Source: Blastobasis lacticolella (Eukaryota > Arthropoda > Insecta > Lepidoptera > Blastobasidae). From it: DNA of 64,000 nucleotides. Below, piece by piece: positions 45,289 through 56,233 of the stretch (within the stretch, counting starts at the first letter, position 1; each line of letters begins with the position of its first letter). A program made the translations under genes and the position numbers. The DNA is taken from contig LR990043.1 of the NCBI GenBank assembly GCA_905147135.1, positions 11,195,057 to 11,259,056 of the forward strand, in the 5' to 3' direction. The notes beneath the pieces were generated by a model. The model did not search any database, was not told the origin of the DNA, and saw only the letters and a list, made by a program, of their open reading frames with translations.

Positions 45289-46218
45289 ATGGGTGGGATT
45301 TCTACGAAAAAAGAATCTGGCGTTAGTTACAATGAAGAAAGAATAATCAAGATCCTCGAACAAGAACAACGGAGAATATTAGACGAAAAAGTTGAGTACA
45401 GTCGCAGCATATCGATGAAGGAAGAAAATATTTTGAAAAATAGATACTGGTTTTTATCTTGTTTTGATCATAACAGAGTGATCTTACCAGCAGAAAACGG
45501 AGAAAGCGACTATATCAACGCCAATCACGTCAACGGGTACAAAACTCGAGGCAAGTATTTGTGCTGTCAGGGCCCACTTCAGTCAACAGCCGAAGATTTT
45601 TGGAAAATTGTGTTTGGATATCAATCCAGAGTCATCGTTATGTTGACAAAAACACACGAAGAAAAACAGGAAGTCTGTTACCAGTACTGGGGCCCGAAGA
45701 AAGGAAGGACAGTGTGGTTCGGTGACTTCATTATTGAAACAAAGAAAGTAAAGACCTTTTGTGACCATATAGTGACCAAGCTACGGATGACAGACGACAG
45801 TGGAGACTCAGTAGACCTCACACACTTCACTTACACCGATTGGCCTCATAAAAGCGTGCCTCAAAGCCGATCAAACTTTCTTAACTTTGTTCTCAAAGTC
45901 AGAAAGGCTCAAGCACATGTGGAGTTTGATAACAAGAGTTCCAACTTTCCTCCTATGGTGGTCCACTGCTCTGCTGGATTAAATCGCACAGGAGCTTTCT
46001 GCGCTCTAGACATCAGCATATCGAGATACAATGAGAGTTCGACGATCGATCTAGCAACAGTAGTAAGAGATCTCCGCAAGCAAAGAAACAACTGCTTATC
46101 TTTGTCCACTTATTATGTATTTTGTTATCTTACAGTTTTAGAATATGTTAAATTAGCTTCTAAAAAAGCGAAGTATTCATATTGTAATTTATTTTTAAGA
46201 CTAGTTTTTCAGTATTGA
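45289..46218 (+). CDS. Bracovirus-type protein tyrosine phosphatase D, intact
   Basis: Uninterrupted 309-codon, intronless PTP gene. It would act in the cytoplasm or at membranes on phosphotyrosine proteins. The N-terminus MGGISTKK fits an N-myristoylation site (Gly2, Thr6). Motifs in order: pTyr loop KNRYWFLSCFDHNRV (about 50-64), DYINANHVNGY (about 74), QGPLQSTAEDFWKIV (about 95), a WPD loop that reads TDWPHKS (His for the catalytic Asp), and a P-loop HCSAGLNRTGA with cysteine and arginine present and Asn for the usual Gly. The Q-loop glutamine is not obvious (LSLSTYYVF). Family length is about 300 residues. The single catalytic domain and lack of introns match bracovirus PTPs rather than the host's own multi-exon PTPs. 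Activity may be reduced, or substrate trapping, because of the missing Asp. The start is supported by the promoter spacing. Confidence 0.88.
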   Translation: MGGISTKKESGVSYNEERIIKILEQEQRRILDEKVEYSRSISMKEENILKNRYWFLSCFDHNRVILPAENGESDYINANHVNGYKTRGKYLCCQGPLQSTAEDFWKIVFGYQSRVIVMLTKTHEEKQEVCYQYWGPKKGRTVWFGDFIIETKKVKTFCDHIVTKLRMTDDSGDSVDLTHFTYTDWPHKSVPQSRSNFLNFVLKVRKAQAHVEFDNKSSNFPPMVVHCSAGLNRTGAFCALDISISRYNESSTIDLATVVRDLRKQRNNCLSLSTYYVFCYLTVLEYVKLASKKAKYSYCNLFLRLVFQY

Positions 46219-46253
46219 GATTGTTATTAATATTATAAGTGTTTTACCTTAAA

Positions 46254-46259
46254 TTAAAG
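46254..46259 (+). promoter_or_regulatory. Possible polyadenylation signal of PTP D
   Basis: ATTAAA, a common variant signal, 36 bases after the stop codon. Confidence 0.4.
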
Positions 46260-47025
46260 TTATGTAATTAAAATATTAATAATTTTTTATTACTCCCTCC
46301 TTCTACACACTTTTTAATACCATCCTTGCAACTCAAAATATTAAAATGAATTGATAGCAATTGACGTAGGATGACGATAATAAACCTAAAAGCTGATAAG
46401 TATTTAGCTAATGGAGAGTTTATAGTTCATTATAGTTTATCTTGGGCTACTGGGACCAAATTACTCACTCACAATTGGTCGTTGTGGCTCGGGACGTGGT
46501 TTGAAAACGGTATTGTATGAATAATTAATTTTATTTTTCCTGTAGTGACCATAGCTCTAGGTAAAATAGGTCCATATTATATCATACTGTAATAGCTATT
46601 CTTTAAACGTTGGCAACATTATTGTGATATTCTGGGAAAAACCCAGTTCACAGGTCAATGTTGACCGATAGTAAAATAGGCACACTGTCGATCCAAATTT
46701 GTAGGTACCAACGATATTTGAAGTGAACAAGTGCCGTTATCTTTATTACTTATTGTAAATGAAATTAACCATCATGACCTCATTACTGGGTATTCCAGAA
46801 TTGTTTATTTAATCAAGAACACATTCGTCAATCAACAATTGGTTTTGGGCTTATCGAAATTTTTATTTGAAATTCCCAGTATTCGTTATTGTATAGTTAT
46901 AATTATTTTATCTTATAGTTAGATATAAAGTTACAATATCGATACACGAAGAAATTATTTATATCTGAAATGTTACGGTCGATAAGGATAATTTTGTGCC
47001 CATATATTGCATTTCCCAAAAAATT
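46260..47025. other. AT-rich stretch right of the PTP cluster
   Basis: No gene, repeat or transposon recognised. The right boundary of the inserted viral-type DNA probably falls here or at the start of the composite repeat at 47026. Confidence 0.45.
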
Positions 47026-48498
47026 ACGAATTAGGCACTCAACAGTTTCATAGGAGAGGTTCTGGAGCCAGTTTGTGACACTTGCTTTGGCCAGTTTGAG
47101 ACACATGATAATATATTATTGATGATGACGAAAATACTGATCATGATTTATTAGAAACCGGTCGCAATGTGTAGAGTATATTTTGATGATAGTAGAACTT
47201 GTGAAAAATAATTATGTTTTAATTGATCATGCTAAGGCTGTACTAGATACTTACTTTGTGTGACTTAATTTCATAATAGGTTATAAATATTACCCAATCT
47301 TATAAATGAAATGCTATAAAAGAATGTCTTAATTTTACATGCTTAGGGGAACTAGATTGATGGACGTGCTAACTCGACAGGACGAAATTGATGATACAAA
47401 GTGAGAACAAGGTGACTGTCGAGGAAGGTTATATCAATCAATATGTGTGTTATGGTTTATTTTCTTAAAGTTAACTGATGGCTCACGTACCAGACGGGTA
47501 AGTTTTATTAGCTAAGTGCCTAGTGGTCGTATGGGGGCTTCAGTGGTGTTTCGGCGAGTTGTTTTTGAGAAAATCTTAATTGATAGTATGACATAGTTTT
47601 GTTGAAGATACTGATTTTATATCATATTATCTTTGGTCAAAGCGTGTGGTAAATCACATGCCCTTGATGAGTAGAATGAGTAGGATGAGAGGAGCACGTA
47701 CTTGTTGAAAGTCAGTTTAGACTTAGTTACAGTTGCGGCATAGGCTTTCCTCTTGGTCAGACATTTGATGCAGAGTGTCGTAACTCCTACCTTTATCAAC
47801 TAACTGCTTCCATTGGCTGCGTTCCGTCGCTTGGTACAGTGTAGCGCTGACTGGAGTTTCCAGCTCTTCGGATACCTGCACGACATTGTTGTCGACTCTT
47901 TTAGTGTGTGTCATTGGATAGTTAATGTTATGCTATTATAATGATACAAAGAAATCAATTGTCGCGTGATAAAAATAGGCTGTGAAGTCTTGATCTGTAT
48001 TTTGTTCGTAACTCATAGACCCAGAAGATATAGATACCAACCAATCAAGTCAACACTGAGTATACATATGTAGTTACAGACATTCACTACTCGGTTTAGC
48101 AAGAAATGTCAATAATAATAATTATTACTTATCTTACTCTAGGAGCTTGACATGTCTTTTTGAGTAGGTACTTCTCAGATTTTGGTTTAGGTCACAACAA
48201 ACATGTTCGAATTTACGTGCAAAGCTTTCAATCAATTAACAAGTATCCATTTGGATAAGCGCTTTCTAGTTAGAATCCTCTCTCGAGAGAAAGGGAACCA
48301 GGCTTTGGAGAGGGAGTCCACATTGACAGTATTTTGTATGGTAGGTTAGGATGTGATAGATCATCCTCGTTTTTCAAGATAGTCAGGAAAAAGTGATCGT
48401 AAGTTACTTACTTACGAGTAAGTTTTTGTTGTTAATGTTGATTAGATAGGTACGATACCTACATACCGCACCCTTGAGAGTTGTACCTGCATAGGTAC
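47026..48498 (+). repeat. Composite repeat copy 1, first segment
   Basis: Matches 58953-60442 with few changes, from ACGAATTAGGCACTCAACAG to CTGCATAGGTAC. No gene recognised; small open frames in it are not conserved as proteins. It is interrupted at its right end by a LINE fragment. Confidence 0.85.
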
Positions 48499-51400
48499 AC
48501 CTCAACGAGTAAGCTGAAGTTACGCCTTACTTCCAGAGAGTTGAAGCCAAGAGTACCCAGCAAGAACTTAGTGGGGTACAAAAAGGGATAGTATCCATAA
48601 TTTTTTTTATAGAGAAAACGTAAAAATGTTTTTTGTATTTTCTCCAGAAGTAAGGCGTAAGAACTCTCATATGGGTTCCAAATAATCGATGCTGATTCGA
48701 GTTTGCTCCGCACCAGCGCCGAGTATATGAGTTTTATCACGCTGGGATCTCTAAATTCGCGGGAATTCCTTATTACGAACCCTAGTCTTTTAGAACACTC
48801 AGATGCAAGTTTCTTCATGTGATCATGGAAGTTGAGAGTTGGATCAAAAACGACTCCCAAGTCCTTAACTGCATTAACACGAGTGATTGCATTTGCGCCC
48901 AGGGTGTACTGAGCCAGCAAGGGACTCTTTGATCGACTGAAGGTCATTACATGGCACTTATCTGGATTAAAGAGAAGTCCATTATCCACACTCCACGCAT
49001 CAATGTCTAATTGCAGCGAGTTGCAGTCAGACATCTCAGTCACTCCGCGAATTAGTTTTAGGTCGTCGGCATATAGTAAGCTCCAAGAAGATTGGAGAGC
49101 CAAGTCCAGGTCGTTCACCATAATACCAAACAAGAGCGGACCTAATACTGAGCCCTGACTGACCCCAGACCGCGTGTGGTATGGATCTGAGACATAACAG
49201 CCATGTCGGACGTACTGTTGTCTATCGCGCAGGTAACTTGCAAAAAGTTTCAGTAGAGTAGGTGAAAAACCAATGGCACCCAGCTTACCCAACAGAATGT
49301 CATTGTCAACCCGGTCAAAAGCCTTTTGAAAGTCGAAATAGACCACATCCACCTGAACACCCCTATCGAGATGGTCAGAGACAAGGTCAACCAAGGTTAG
49401 TAGGTTGGTATTAACAGAGCGTTTGGATCTGAACCCGTGTTGGGTGTCACTCAAGAAAGGCTTGACCTGGGAAGAAATGTGTTCGTACAGAATAGACTCG
49501 TACAATTTAGCCAAAGATGATAAATTTGCTACTGGTCTGTAATTTTCTACATTTTTTAAGTCACCTGATTTTGGAATTGGCTTAACCCGTGTTAACTTCC
49601 AGAGCTCTGGATAAGTACCGGAGGAAATCGACAGATTCAAAATATGGCAAATGGGGTCCACAAGAAACTCCTTTTATAATAAAAGAAGGTACATTGTCAG
49701 GGCTCATAGAAGGTCTTAGCCTGTTAATGGCATTTTCAACATCCTGAACGGTGATATGCCCAATAGAAATATAATTGGCTGACGTGGTTCGGTCAGCCGT
49801 ACTCGCATCAGCACAATTCGCACAATTCGGAAGCAAATGCATCTGCGGCTTTGCACCCAGTGTTTTCCTCGCCGTTAAAAATAACCTTAGCCTCAAAACC
49901 TCCTTTCAATTTTAGGCTGCTTATGTGATTCCAAAAAAAAACGCGGATCACGCTTGATGTTAACCTGAATGCGACGTAGGTAGTCTTTATATGCACTCGC
50001 ACTTCTCCTTTTAACATCAGCACGGAGGCTAGCAAATTGTGCATACGAATAGTGACAACCATACGCTTTCCACGCACGATGGAATCTAGCCTTACGCTCA
50101 ATGTCCCTAATTAAATCTGCAGAAAACCATACCGGATAGATTCTGTTTGCTCTGCGATGTCTGATCTTCCTCGGTATGCACTTGTCGAAGATATCATATA
50201 TTATTGAATAAAAATATTCAAGGCAGTCGTTTACACTATGAGCTAAGTAGACATTATCCCAGGAGGTGTTAGTGATAAGGTGATATAAAAGTTCGTAATT
50301 TCCCTTAGAGAAATTCCAGTCATCCTGTGGATCAATGTTACTCGGCCCAAGTACTGTAGATTGTTCCCGTTCGGTATCCCTTAGGGGGACACTAATTTCC
50401 AGAGGAGGGTGATAGACATCACGTCGCTGAACAAGACCACCCCCCAATATCTCCATGACTTTCGTCTGACGCAACTTTTCAGACACCAGCACCACATCTA
50501 ACTTTTCACCGTACAAATTTTCAACAGCATTCATCTCTGTCAGGCCACAAACGGATAAAAAGTAATTATAATTATTCAAAATATCATTTGACTTATATTT
50601 AGGATTTAGATTAAGGTCTCCCATTATAATGACGGGTCCTTTCAACGACTCGACCACTGACTCGACTTTTTGGAACCAATTAAAGTACTCAACGTCAGTC
50701 GCCCGCGGATTGATGTAAACAACGCACAAATTAAAGGTCACATTACCAAACATGCACGAAGCCCAGAGATCTTCACCGGCGATAGTCTCTAGCTCCGGTC
50801 GACGTTGAAGCTAAACACCTGAGCGCGCTGCGAGCATCACCCCACCACCCTGTCCAGTTGACCGATCACGGCGTAGGACGCTCCATGCAGAGCCTGTTAC
50901 CTCAGCATCATCCACCGACGAGTTGAGGAAGGTTTCAGTGATCGCTATGATATCACAATTTCCTAGCAACATGTTGCACCTGAGATCAGCAAGTTTTGAG
51001 TTTAAGCCTCTAACATTCTGATATACTAAAGAGATGCCGTAGTCCTTTCTATTTCGAGCCACATTCCGTCCCCTTGTCGGCGTCAGGTTTTCGGTATCCG
51101 CGAAATAACCACGTCTTTATTCGTGCATTATCAGGCCAAACGTCAGCAGACAAGCATTTCTCGTAATACATGGCTGGAACCGATATCTTGTATGACTTAT
51201 AGTCACCTCTAGCTTTCAGTTCTTCCAACAAGCAACTAGAACCAGGACACAATTGCTTCAAGTACGTTCGAATTTCGTCAACACCCGACAGCATATTCCA
51301 GAGGTGTATACATTTGCGATACTCCACAGCTCTCAGCGTCGTTACGTTAGGTCCAGCAGTACAATGTATAACGTTTGAGCGCCTTGATTTTCTTCTGACG

Positions 51401-51516
51401 TCAGTCCAGCCTTCTTGGGAGCTGCCAGATTCCGCCGAGGAGCGCTCAACTTCTTGTTGGGGTACGCTGGACACCGCAGGCGCATCACCCACCACTGTAG
51501 GTTGCATATGTTCCAA
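48499..51516 (-). pseudogene. LINE ORF1 end plus ORF2 endonuclease/reverse transcriptase, broken
   Basis: ORF1 part 51516-51049 contains CIHLWNMLSGVDEIRTYLKQ and WPDNARIKTWLFRGYRKP, an FP-like C-terminal domain common in insect LINEs. ORF2 follows: endonuclease 51062-50811 (YQNVRGLNSKLADLRCN) and 50753-49893 (VYINPRA, IIMGDLNLNPKYKS), then reverse transcriptase 49896-48499 with NYRPVANLSSLAKLYE, VYFDFQKAFDRVD, SGVSQGSVLGPLLFG and LLYADDLKLI. Frame breaks fall near 50780, 49895 and 49650. The missing end of the reverse transcriptase makes it inactive. Confidence 0.8.
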
Positions 51517-51542
51517 GCTCAGTGATGAGTACTGATGAGTAC
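48499..51542 (-). mobile_element. Non-LTR retrotransposon fragment (CR1/Jockey group), both ends truncated
   Basis: On the - strand it encodes the end of an ORF1 with an FP-like C-terminal domain, an endonuclease and a reverse transcriptase. Its 3' end stops inside the coding region at 48499 and the open frame runs on into the flanking composite repeat. There is no poly(A) or simple 3' tail. In the second composite copy, 316 bases (60443-60758) stand in its place. GATGAGTACT is duplicated at its 5' edge. Confidence 0.8.
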
Positions 51543-52765
51543 TCTATGATGAGTATCGGAGATGGCGAGACGAGTTGGACGCCTTTTCTAAGGATTGGCC
51601 GAGGAAAGCATTCGACTTGAAGGCCTTTGCCCTGCAGTGGGACAGAGATGGCTAGAAATAATAATAAAATGTTTTGGTAATTTATTCCGAGCGTTCATAA
51701 CGCTATTGTACAGATAGTTGTACCTAGGATTGGAGGTCCTTAACGATCATAACAGTGATAAAGAGATCCTCTGTGTAGAAATGGATATTGTGTACGAAGT
51801 TTCATAATACGATGTAGTTAAGTTGGACAGAATAATGGTCCTGTAAGACAATACACAGGCGTTGTATTAGTTGGTATGTTGGTACCCTATCCTGGACACC
51901 TGGCGCTGTCAACCGAACCATACTCTGTGCTTGAGTTGGTATAGGAGTCAGTAATTAGAACCAGATAGTGTATGTGTGTTTATGTTTATTCTGGACACCT
52001 GATGCTGTCATCCGGACCATACTCTGTGCGGGAGTTGGGAGAGGAGTCAGTAGTCAGAAACAGATGGTATATCTGTTTGTGTATCCTGGTCTGTGCCGTT
52101 GATATCCAGATCCTGCCTTGTTGCGGGGTTTGGTTTTAAGGATTCAACGGATAGAACTAGCTGATGTTTATGTGTACCCTGGTTCTTAGCCGCTGATATC
52201 CGGATCCTGCCCTGTTGCGGGGTTTGGTTTGAAGGATTCAACGGATAGAACTAGCTGATGTTAATGTGTGCCCTGGTTCTTAGCCGCTGATATCCGGATC
52301 CTGCCCTGTTGCGGGGTTTGGTTTGAAGGATTCAACGAATAGAACTAGCTGATGTCTATGTGTACCCTGGTTCTTAGCCGCTGATATCCGGATCCTGCCC
52401 TGTTGCGGGGTTTGGTTTGAAGGATTTAATGGCTAGAACTAGTTGTTTATGTGAGCCATACCGGGTATGTGCGGGTTGGTTTAAAAGAACCAAAGATCAG
52501 GCGCAGACGATGACTTTGGTACGTTTAAGGTTGATCTAGAGTTGCTTGTTACATGGTCACGATGTTCACGACGGCGAAGTAGATAAACATGGATGTACAT
52601 TGTACCTACAAATAAATTTGGTTGATAAATTTGGGTGCACATCAACACTATGGGGTTGTTTCATTGGACGCACATGATCGGTCCGTGTGCGTTACTTAGA
52701 CGTTGTTGATGGGTAACTACAAATTAGGTTTAGTTTGCAATTCTATATGTCGGGCTCGAGTCAAT
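51543..52765 (+). repeat. Composite repeat copy 1, second segment
   Basis: Matches 60759-61977. It starts with a remnant of an RTE-type reverse transcriptase end (51543-51655: YDEYRRWRDELDAFSKDWP, ending QWDRDG and a stop) and contains the 94-bp tandem units. Confidence 0.8.
52079..52450 (+). repeat. Four tandem units of about 94 bp
   Basis: Units begin at 52079, 52172, 52266 and 52360, each starting GTGTACCCTGGTTCTTAG (first unit diverged) and containing GATATCCGGATCCTGCCCTG and GGATTCAAC. The last unit is slightly diverged. The same four-unit array is present at 61297-61668. Confidence 0.9.
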
Positions 52766-54874
52766 AAATAAATAAATAATAATAAATAATTTATTCAAGA
52801 AAACTTAACTATAATTTACATAGTTAAATTTAAAAGTAAGTACCTACTTATGTTAAAATTTAAATAGAACATTTTGAAATTATTTATTACCCTAGTTATT
52901 TAAGCTAAGTAAATTAAGTAGATACATGCTATATTTTTCATTAACTAGATGCCTAAACTAAGTAAGTAGTTTACCTGTGTCTTAGGCATCAATGTTAGTA
53001 GGTCAATATAATGTAGGTTAGTGCTTACGACTATATTTATTAATAAAACAATAAAATTATTGGTTACATTTTGTACAGAAAATTGATATAATTTAAAATC
53101 AATATATTTTTTGTTACATTCTAAATTAAGCGACCACTTCGAGTAGTTTTTCCGTTTCCTCGTACGATTTACCTTTCAAACAGTTTGTAAGAGTAACCTT
53201 ACAACCATAAGTATTCATGGGATGAATGCATAGGGCACGATTTATTTTATTATACAGATATGTACCAAGGAAACAGAAAAATCGATGTGAATGTTGTGTG
53301 CGAAATAGTTCATTGCTGCACACAATATCCATTCGTCTATGGCTGGTCTGGGTTTCGGGATTTAGAGGCACTAGGGAGTGTTTTTTCATTATAGTATGCA
53401 GAATGAATAATTGACGGACTGATAAAACATCACATTCTGTAAGTAATTGCGTCGTCGGGAAGCGAAAGGGACGGAAGGAACTCACTTTTAGAACAGCTCT
53501 CTGTGCTCTTTCTAAGTCAATCAAAGTCGTTTTATGAATGCCACCCCATGATGTATTGCAGTAGGTTAATAAGGACTGGCATAATGCAAGATATACGGCT
53601 TTTAGTAAATTTTTGCTTGCTGCGTGTCTAAGATTTTTAAACACGTATATTAGTTTCCTCATCCTTGTAGTCAGCACGTCAATATGCTGTTTAAAATATA
53701 AATGCTGGTCAATAATGATCCCTAAGTATTTTATTGACTTGGTAGAACCAAGTTTGGGACAACCACAGACATTATCTAAGTTTAGGAGGTCGTTTGGGGT
53801 GCAGGAATGAGCTATTATTGAATACAAATTAGGAGGAGGTTGAGTAATAGAACTGTAAGGGAAAGTCATGTACTGCGTTTTGTCCATGTTTAAAGTAAGC
53901 GCATTTTTATGAATCCATTGTGTTACTGAGAGGAAACCAACTTGCGCCAGTCTGAACACTTCACTCCAGCTATCCGCACTAAAGAGCAAGGCAGTGTCAT
54001 CTGCGTAAGTAATGATTCTACCATTAGCGAGAGGGATAGTACATAGTTCATTAATGTAGATCAGGAAGAGAATTGGGCCTAAAATAGATCCTTGAGGAAT
54101 GCCGTATTCAATAGGGAGTTCGTCGCTAATGATATTGTCAATACAAACGCGTTGTGTTCTGTCAGAGAGGTAGTTTTCTATGAAGCGATGAGGGAGGCCT
54201 CGTATACCTAGTGTATATAGTTTATCCAGAAGTATAGGGATAGTCACTGTATCGAAGGCTTTGGCAAGGTCAATAAATACGGCTAAGCACTTTCTGTGAG
54301 AGTCGAGTTGTCTAACAAGATAATCAGTCAGGTTATCTACTGCATCGCTAGTGGATCGCCCAGATCTAAAGCCATACTGCGTCGGTGCTAAAAGTTTATT
54401 ACTTTCCAGGTACCCTACAAGCCTCTTATAGACAATTCTTTCTAAAATTTTTGATAAAGATGGAAGTAAGGTAATCGGTCGGTAGTTGTTGACACAATAT
54501 TTATCGCCATTTTTGTAAATGGGTTTAATGACGGCCTTTTTTAATACTTTAGGAAATATGCCTGATGAAAGGCACAAATTAAAGATATGGGTCAGTGGCG
54601 CGATTAAGTACTTTTTATGAATTTTAATAAACGAACAAGGAATGTTATCAATGCCACTAGCGCAGTCATTTCTTAATGTTTTCAACTTCGTTTTCGTCCG
54701 TCTCAAGTAAGGCAAACGAGTTTAAGTTTGTAAATTGGGTTGAAGACTCAGGTGGCCTAATTGATTGTGAGTTAGTAACATTCACTTGTTCGGCTAGATG
54801 TTTTCCAATACTAGCAAAGAAGCAATTGGCTGAGTTCACATTTTGCACTGCAGACGCTGAGTCTGCAATTAGAG
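52766..54874 (-). mobile_element. 5'-truncated non-LTR retrotransposon (Jockey/CR1 superfamily)
   Basis: Inserted in composite repeat copy 1. The CAAT at 52762-52765 and 54875-54878 flanks it, and the unbroken target is seen at 61974-61977. The 3' end, on the - strand, is an AT-rich untranslated region closing with TTATTTATT-type simple repeats at 52766-52795. It keeps the reverse transcriptase half only. 5' truncation is usual for target-primed insertion. Confidence 0.85.
53126..54715 (-). CDS. LINE reverse transcriptase (open over 529 codons, 5' end missing)
   Basis: Long open frame for the reverse transcriptase of a non-LTR element: ASGIDNIPCSFIK, NNYRPITLLPSLSKILE, QYGFRSGRSTSDAV, VFIDLAKAFDTV, YGIPQGSILGPILFL, ITYADDTALLFSA, then the thumb KYLGIIIDQHLYFKQHI. 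It runs to a natural stop at 53126. Upstream, 54874-54690 continues the protein in another frame (ENEVENI), so one frameshift lies near 54670-54690. The endonuclease and ORF1 are absent. Young-looking, but not autonomous. Confidence 0.85.
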   Translation of the reverse strand: MPYLRRTKTKLKTLRNDCASGIDNIPCSFIKIHKKYLIAPLTHIFNLCLSSGIFPKVLKKAVIKPIYKNGDKYCVNNYRPITLLPSLSKILERIVYKRLVGYLESNKLLAPTQYGFRSGRSTSDAVDNLTDYLVRQLDSHRKCLAVFIDLAKAFDTVTIPILLDKLYTLGIRGLPHRFIENYLSDRTQRVCIDNIISDELPIEYGIPQGSILGPILFLIYINELCTIPLANGRIITYADDTALLFSADSWSEVFRLAQVGFLSVTQWIHKNALTLNMDKTQYMTFPYSSITQPPPNLYSIIAHSCTPNDLLNLDNVCGCPKLGSTKSIKYLGIIIDQHLYFKQHIDVLTTRMRKLIYVFKNLRHAASKNLLKAVYLALCQSLLTYCNTSWGGIHKTTLIDLERAQRAVLKVSSFRPFRFPTTQLLTECDVLSVRQLFILHTIMKKHSLVPLNPETQTSHRRMDIVCSNELFRTQHSHRFFCFLGTYLYNKINRALCIHPMNTYGCKVTLTNCLKGKSYEETEKLLEVVA

Positions 54875-55383
54875 CAATGGTGGAATGTTGTCCTCTTGAG
54901 TTCGTTTGAGAAATTGGTGGCAATCATAGTAACAAATCTTGATTGTCAGGATGATCGAGCGGATCACTAGCGGTGAAGCTGTTAGAACAACATAACGCCC
55001 GAGGACGGTCGTATTATCAGAATGGCCTTGACAGCGCATCGAGTTATTGGTCGTGATAAGATGTCTATCGGTTAGATACTCTTTAGCTGGTCCTTGTTTG
55101 TTTGTTTGTCGGTGGTTAGTTAACAATGGCAGCGCGCACGCATTATTGTGCGCTGTGATGTTCTTGTTTTGATTCACACCAGAAATCAAGCACCCACAAG
55201 GAATTGCTATATAAGTCACGAATACCAATACCATAGCCTTTAAACTAACGTCGTTGTAAGTTTGTGTCGTGGTGGACCGCGGGCCCTCATGCGCCGCGCT
55301 GGAAAAGTCGGTCCTGATGTTAAAATGGTGATGATAGATCCAATTATAATGATGTCGGCTATCTAGACTTTAGGGCGCCGATA
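54875..55383 (+). repeat. Composite repeat copy 1, third segment
   Basis: Matches 61974-62484. It includes CTATATAAGTCACG near 55208 and a GGTGGACCGCGGGCCCTCATG block. The segment after it (GCGCCGATATCAGAAGTGGG) looks like the region following an LTR, so this piece may be a retroelement end, but that is not proven. Confidence 0.75.
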
Positions 55384-55763
55384 TCAGAAGTGGGATCCAA
55401 CACGACGCCCACGTTAGGAGATGAAATCTGAATATGATAATCACACCAAGGTGAGGTCGTTCCTATCGAAGGTAAGTCTTATCAACAGACAACTGGTTGC
55501 CACTGGACGTCTTATTCCTCTCTTATTCGATGTATACGAGTGCCGCTACAATAAAACAGAGAGCAAATCATGTTGTTGTCAAATGGCTCATGCCTACAAG
55601 GAAGAGAAGAAGAGAAAGGAATGTGAGGTTCCCCTCATTGTGATCACATAGTGTAAGAGATTAACAAAACAAAGTATAAGGTTTGTAATTGTGGTAATTA
55701 CGGTATTCAGGTCCAGTGTCAAATGCTATTTTATTATATTGTCCCGTATCAACAACTTAATTG
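55384..55763. other. Stretch between the composite repeat and the 470-bp repeat
   Basis: Contains a 76-codon + strand open frame (55421-55651) with a cysteine and lysine-rich segment (SKSCCCQMAHAYKEEKKRKE). I do not recognise it. It may be part of a retroelement. Confidence 0.3.
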
Positions 55764-56233
55764 GTCCCATTTTTATAAATCCTGCCGTACAGGTACAGAG
55801 CCTACCATCATAAATTGTGCTCCTTTTGAATGTGCTCCCAAACCATTCAATATACCCAGTCATGGTACCTATATTGATTTGATTATTTCAGTAAATATCC
55901 AAGAGAATTTTATACATTGAATTTAATTTCATAATAGCAGAATGATGTAATAAGTTGAAGATTAAGATGTAATAACCTACCTATTAATTGTTGGGATAGG
56001 CCCTGTCAGAGCCGAATAGTATAATTATGTTCCTAAGAGGCTATGCCAATGGATTTGGGTTGGATTCCCATCGTTCCCATGTTGGAACGGTTTGAAGAGA
56101 CTGATTTGAAATTTTATTGTATGGGTTGTTATTTGTGTTTTTATTCAATTCTTTATTTGGAATATGTGTGGTGTATGTATGCCGATACTATAATGTAATA
56201 CTGATTTACATAGTTAGTCATGATTACATTTAA
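55764..56233 (+). repeat. 470-bp dispersed repeat, right copy
   Basis: Nearly identical to 37271-37742, same orientation. The flanks differ on both sides. Confidence 0.75.

Noticed and set aside
38443..46218. The cluster as a wasp proviral segment or wasp contamination
   Set aside because: The window is continuous with lepidopteran CDA genes, and the MITE inside PTP A also occurs at 63.75 kb within the same host repeat families.
52079..52450. Regular repeats as a CRISPR array
   Set aside because: The units are contiguous 94-bp tandem repeats without unique spacers, in a eukaryotic genome.
37271..56233. The pair of 470-bp direct repeats as LTRs of one large element
   Set aside because: They lack TG/CA ends, a primer site and gag-pol between them, and no target duplication is visible.
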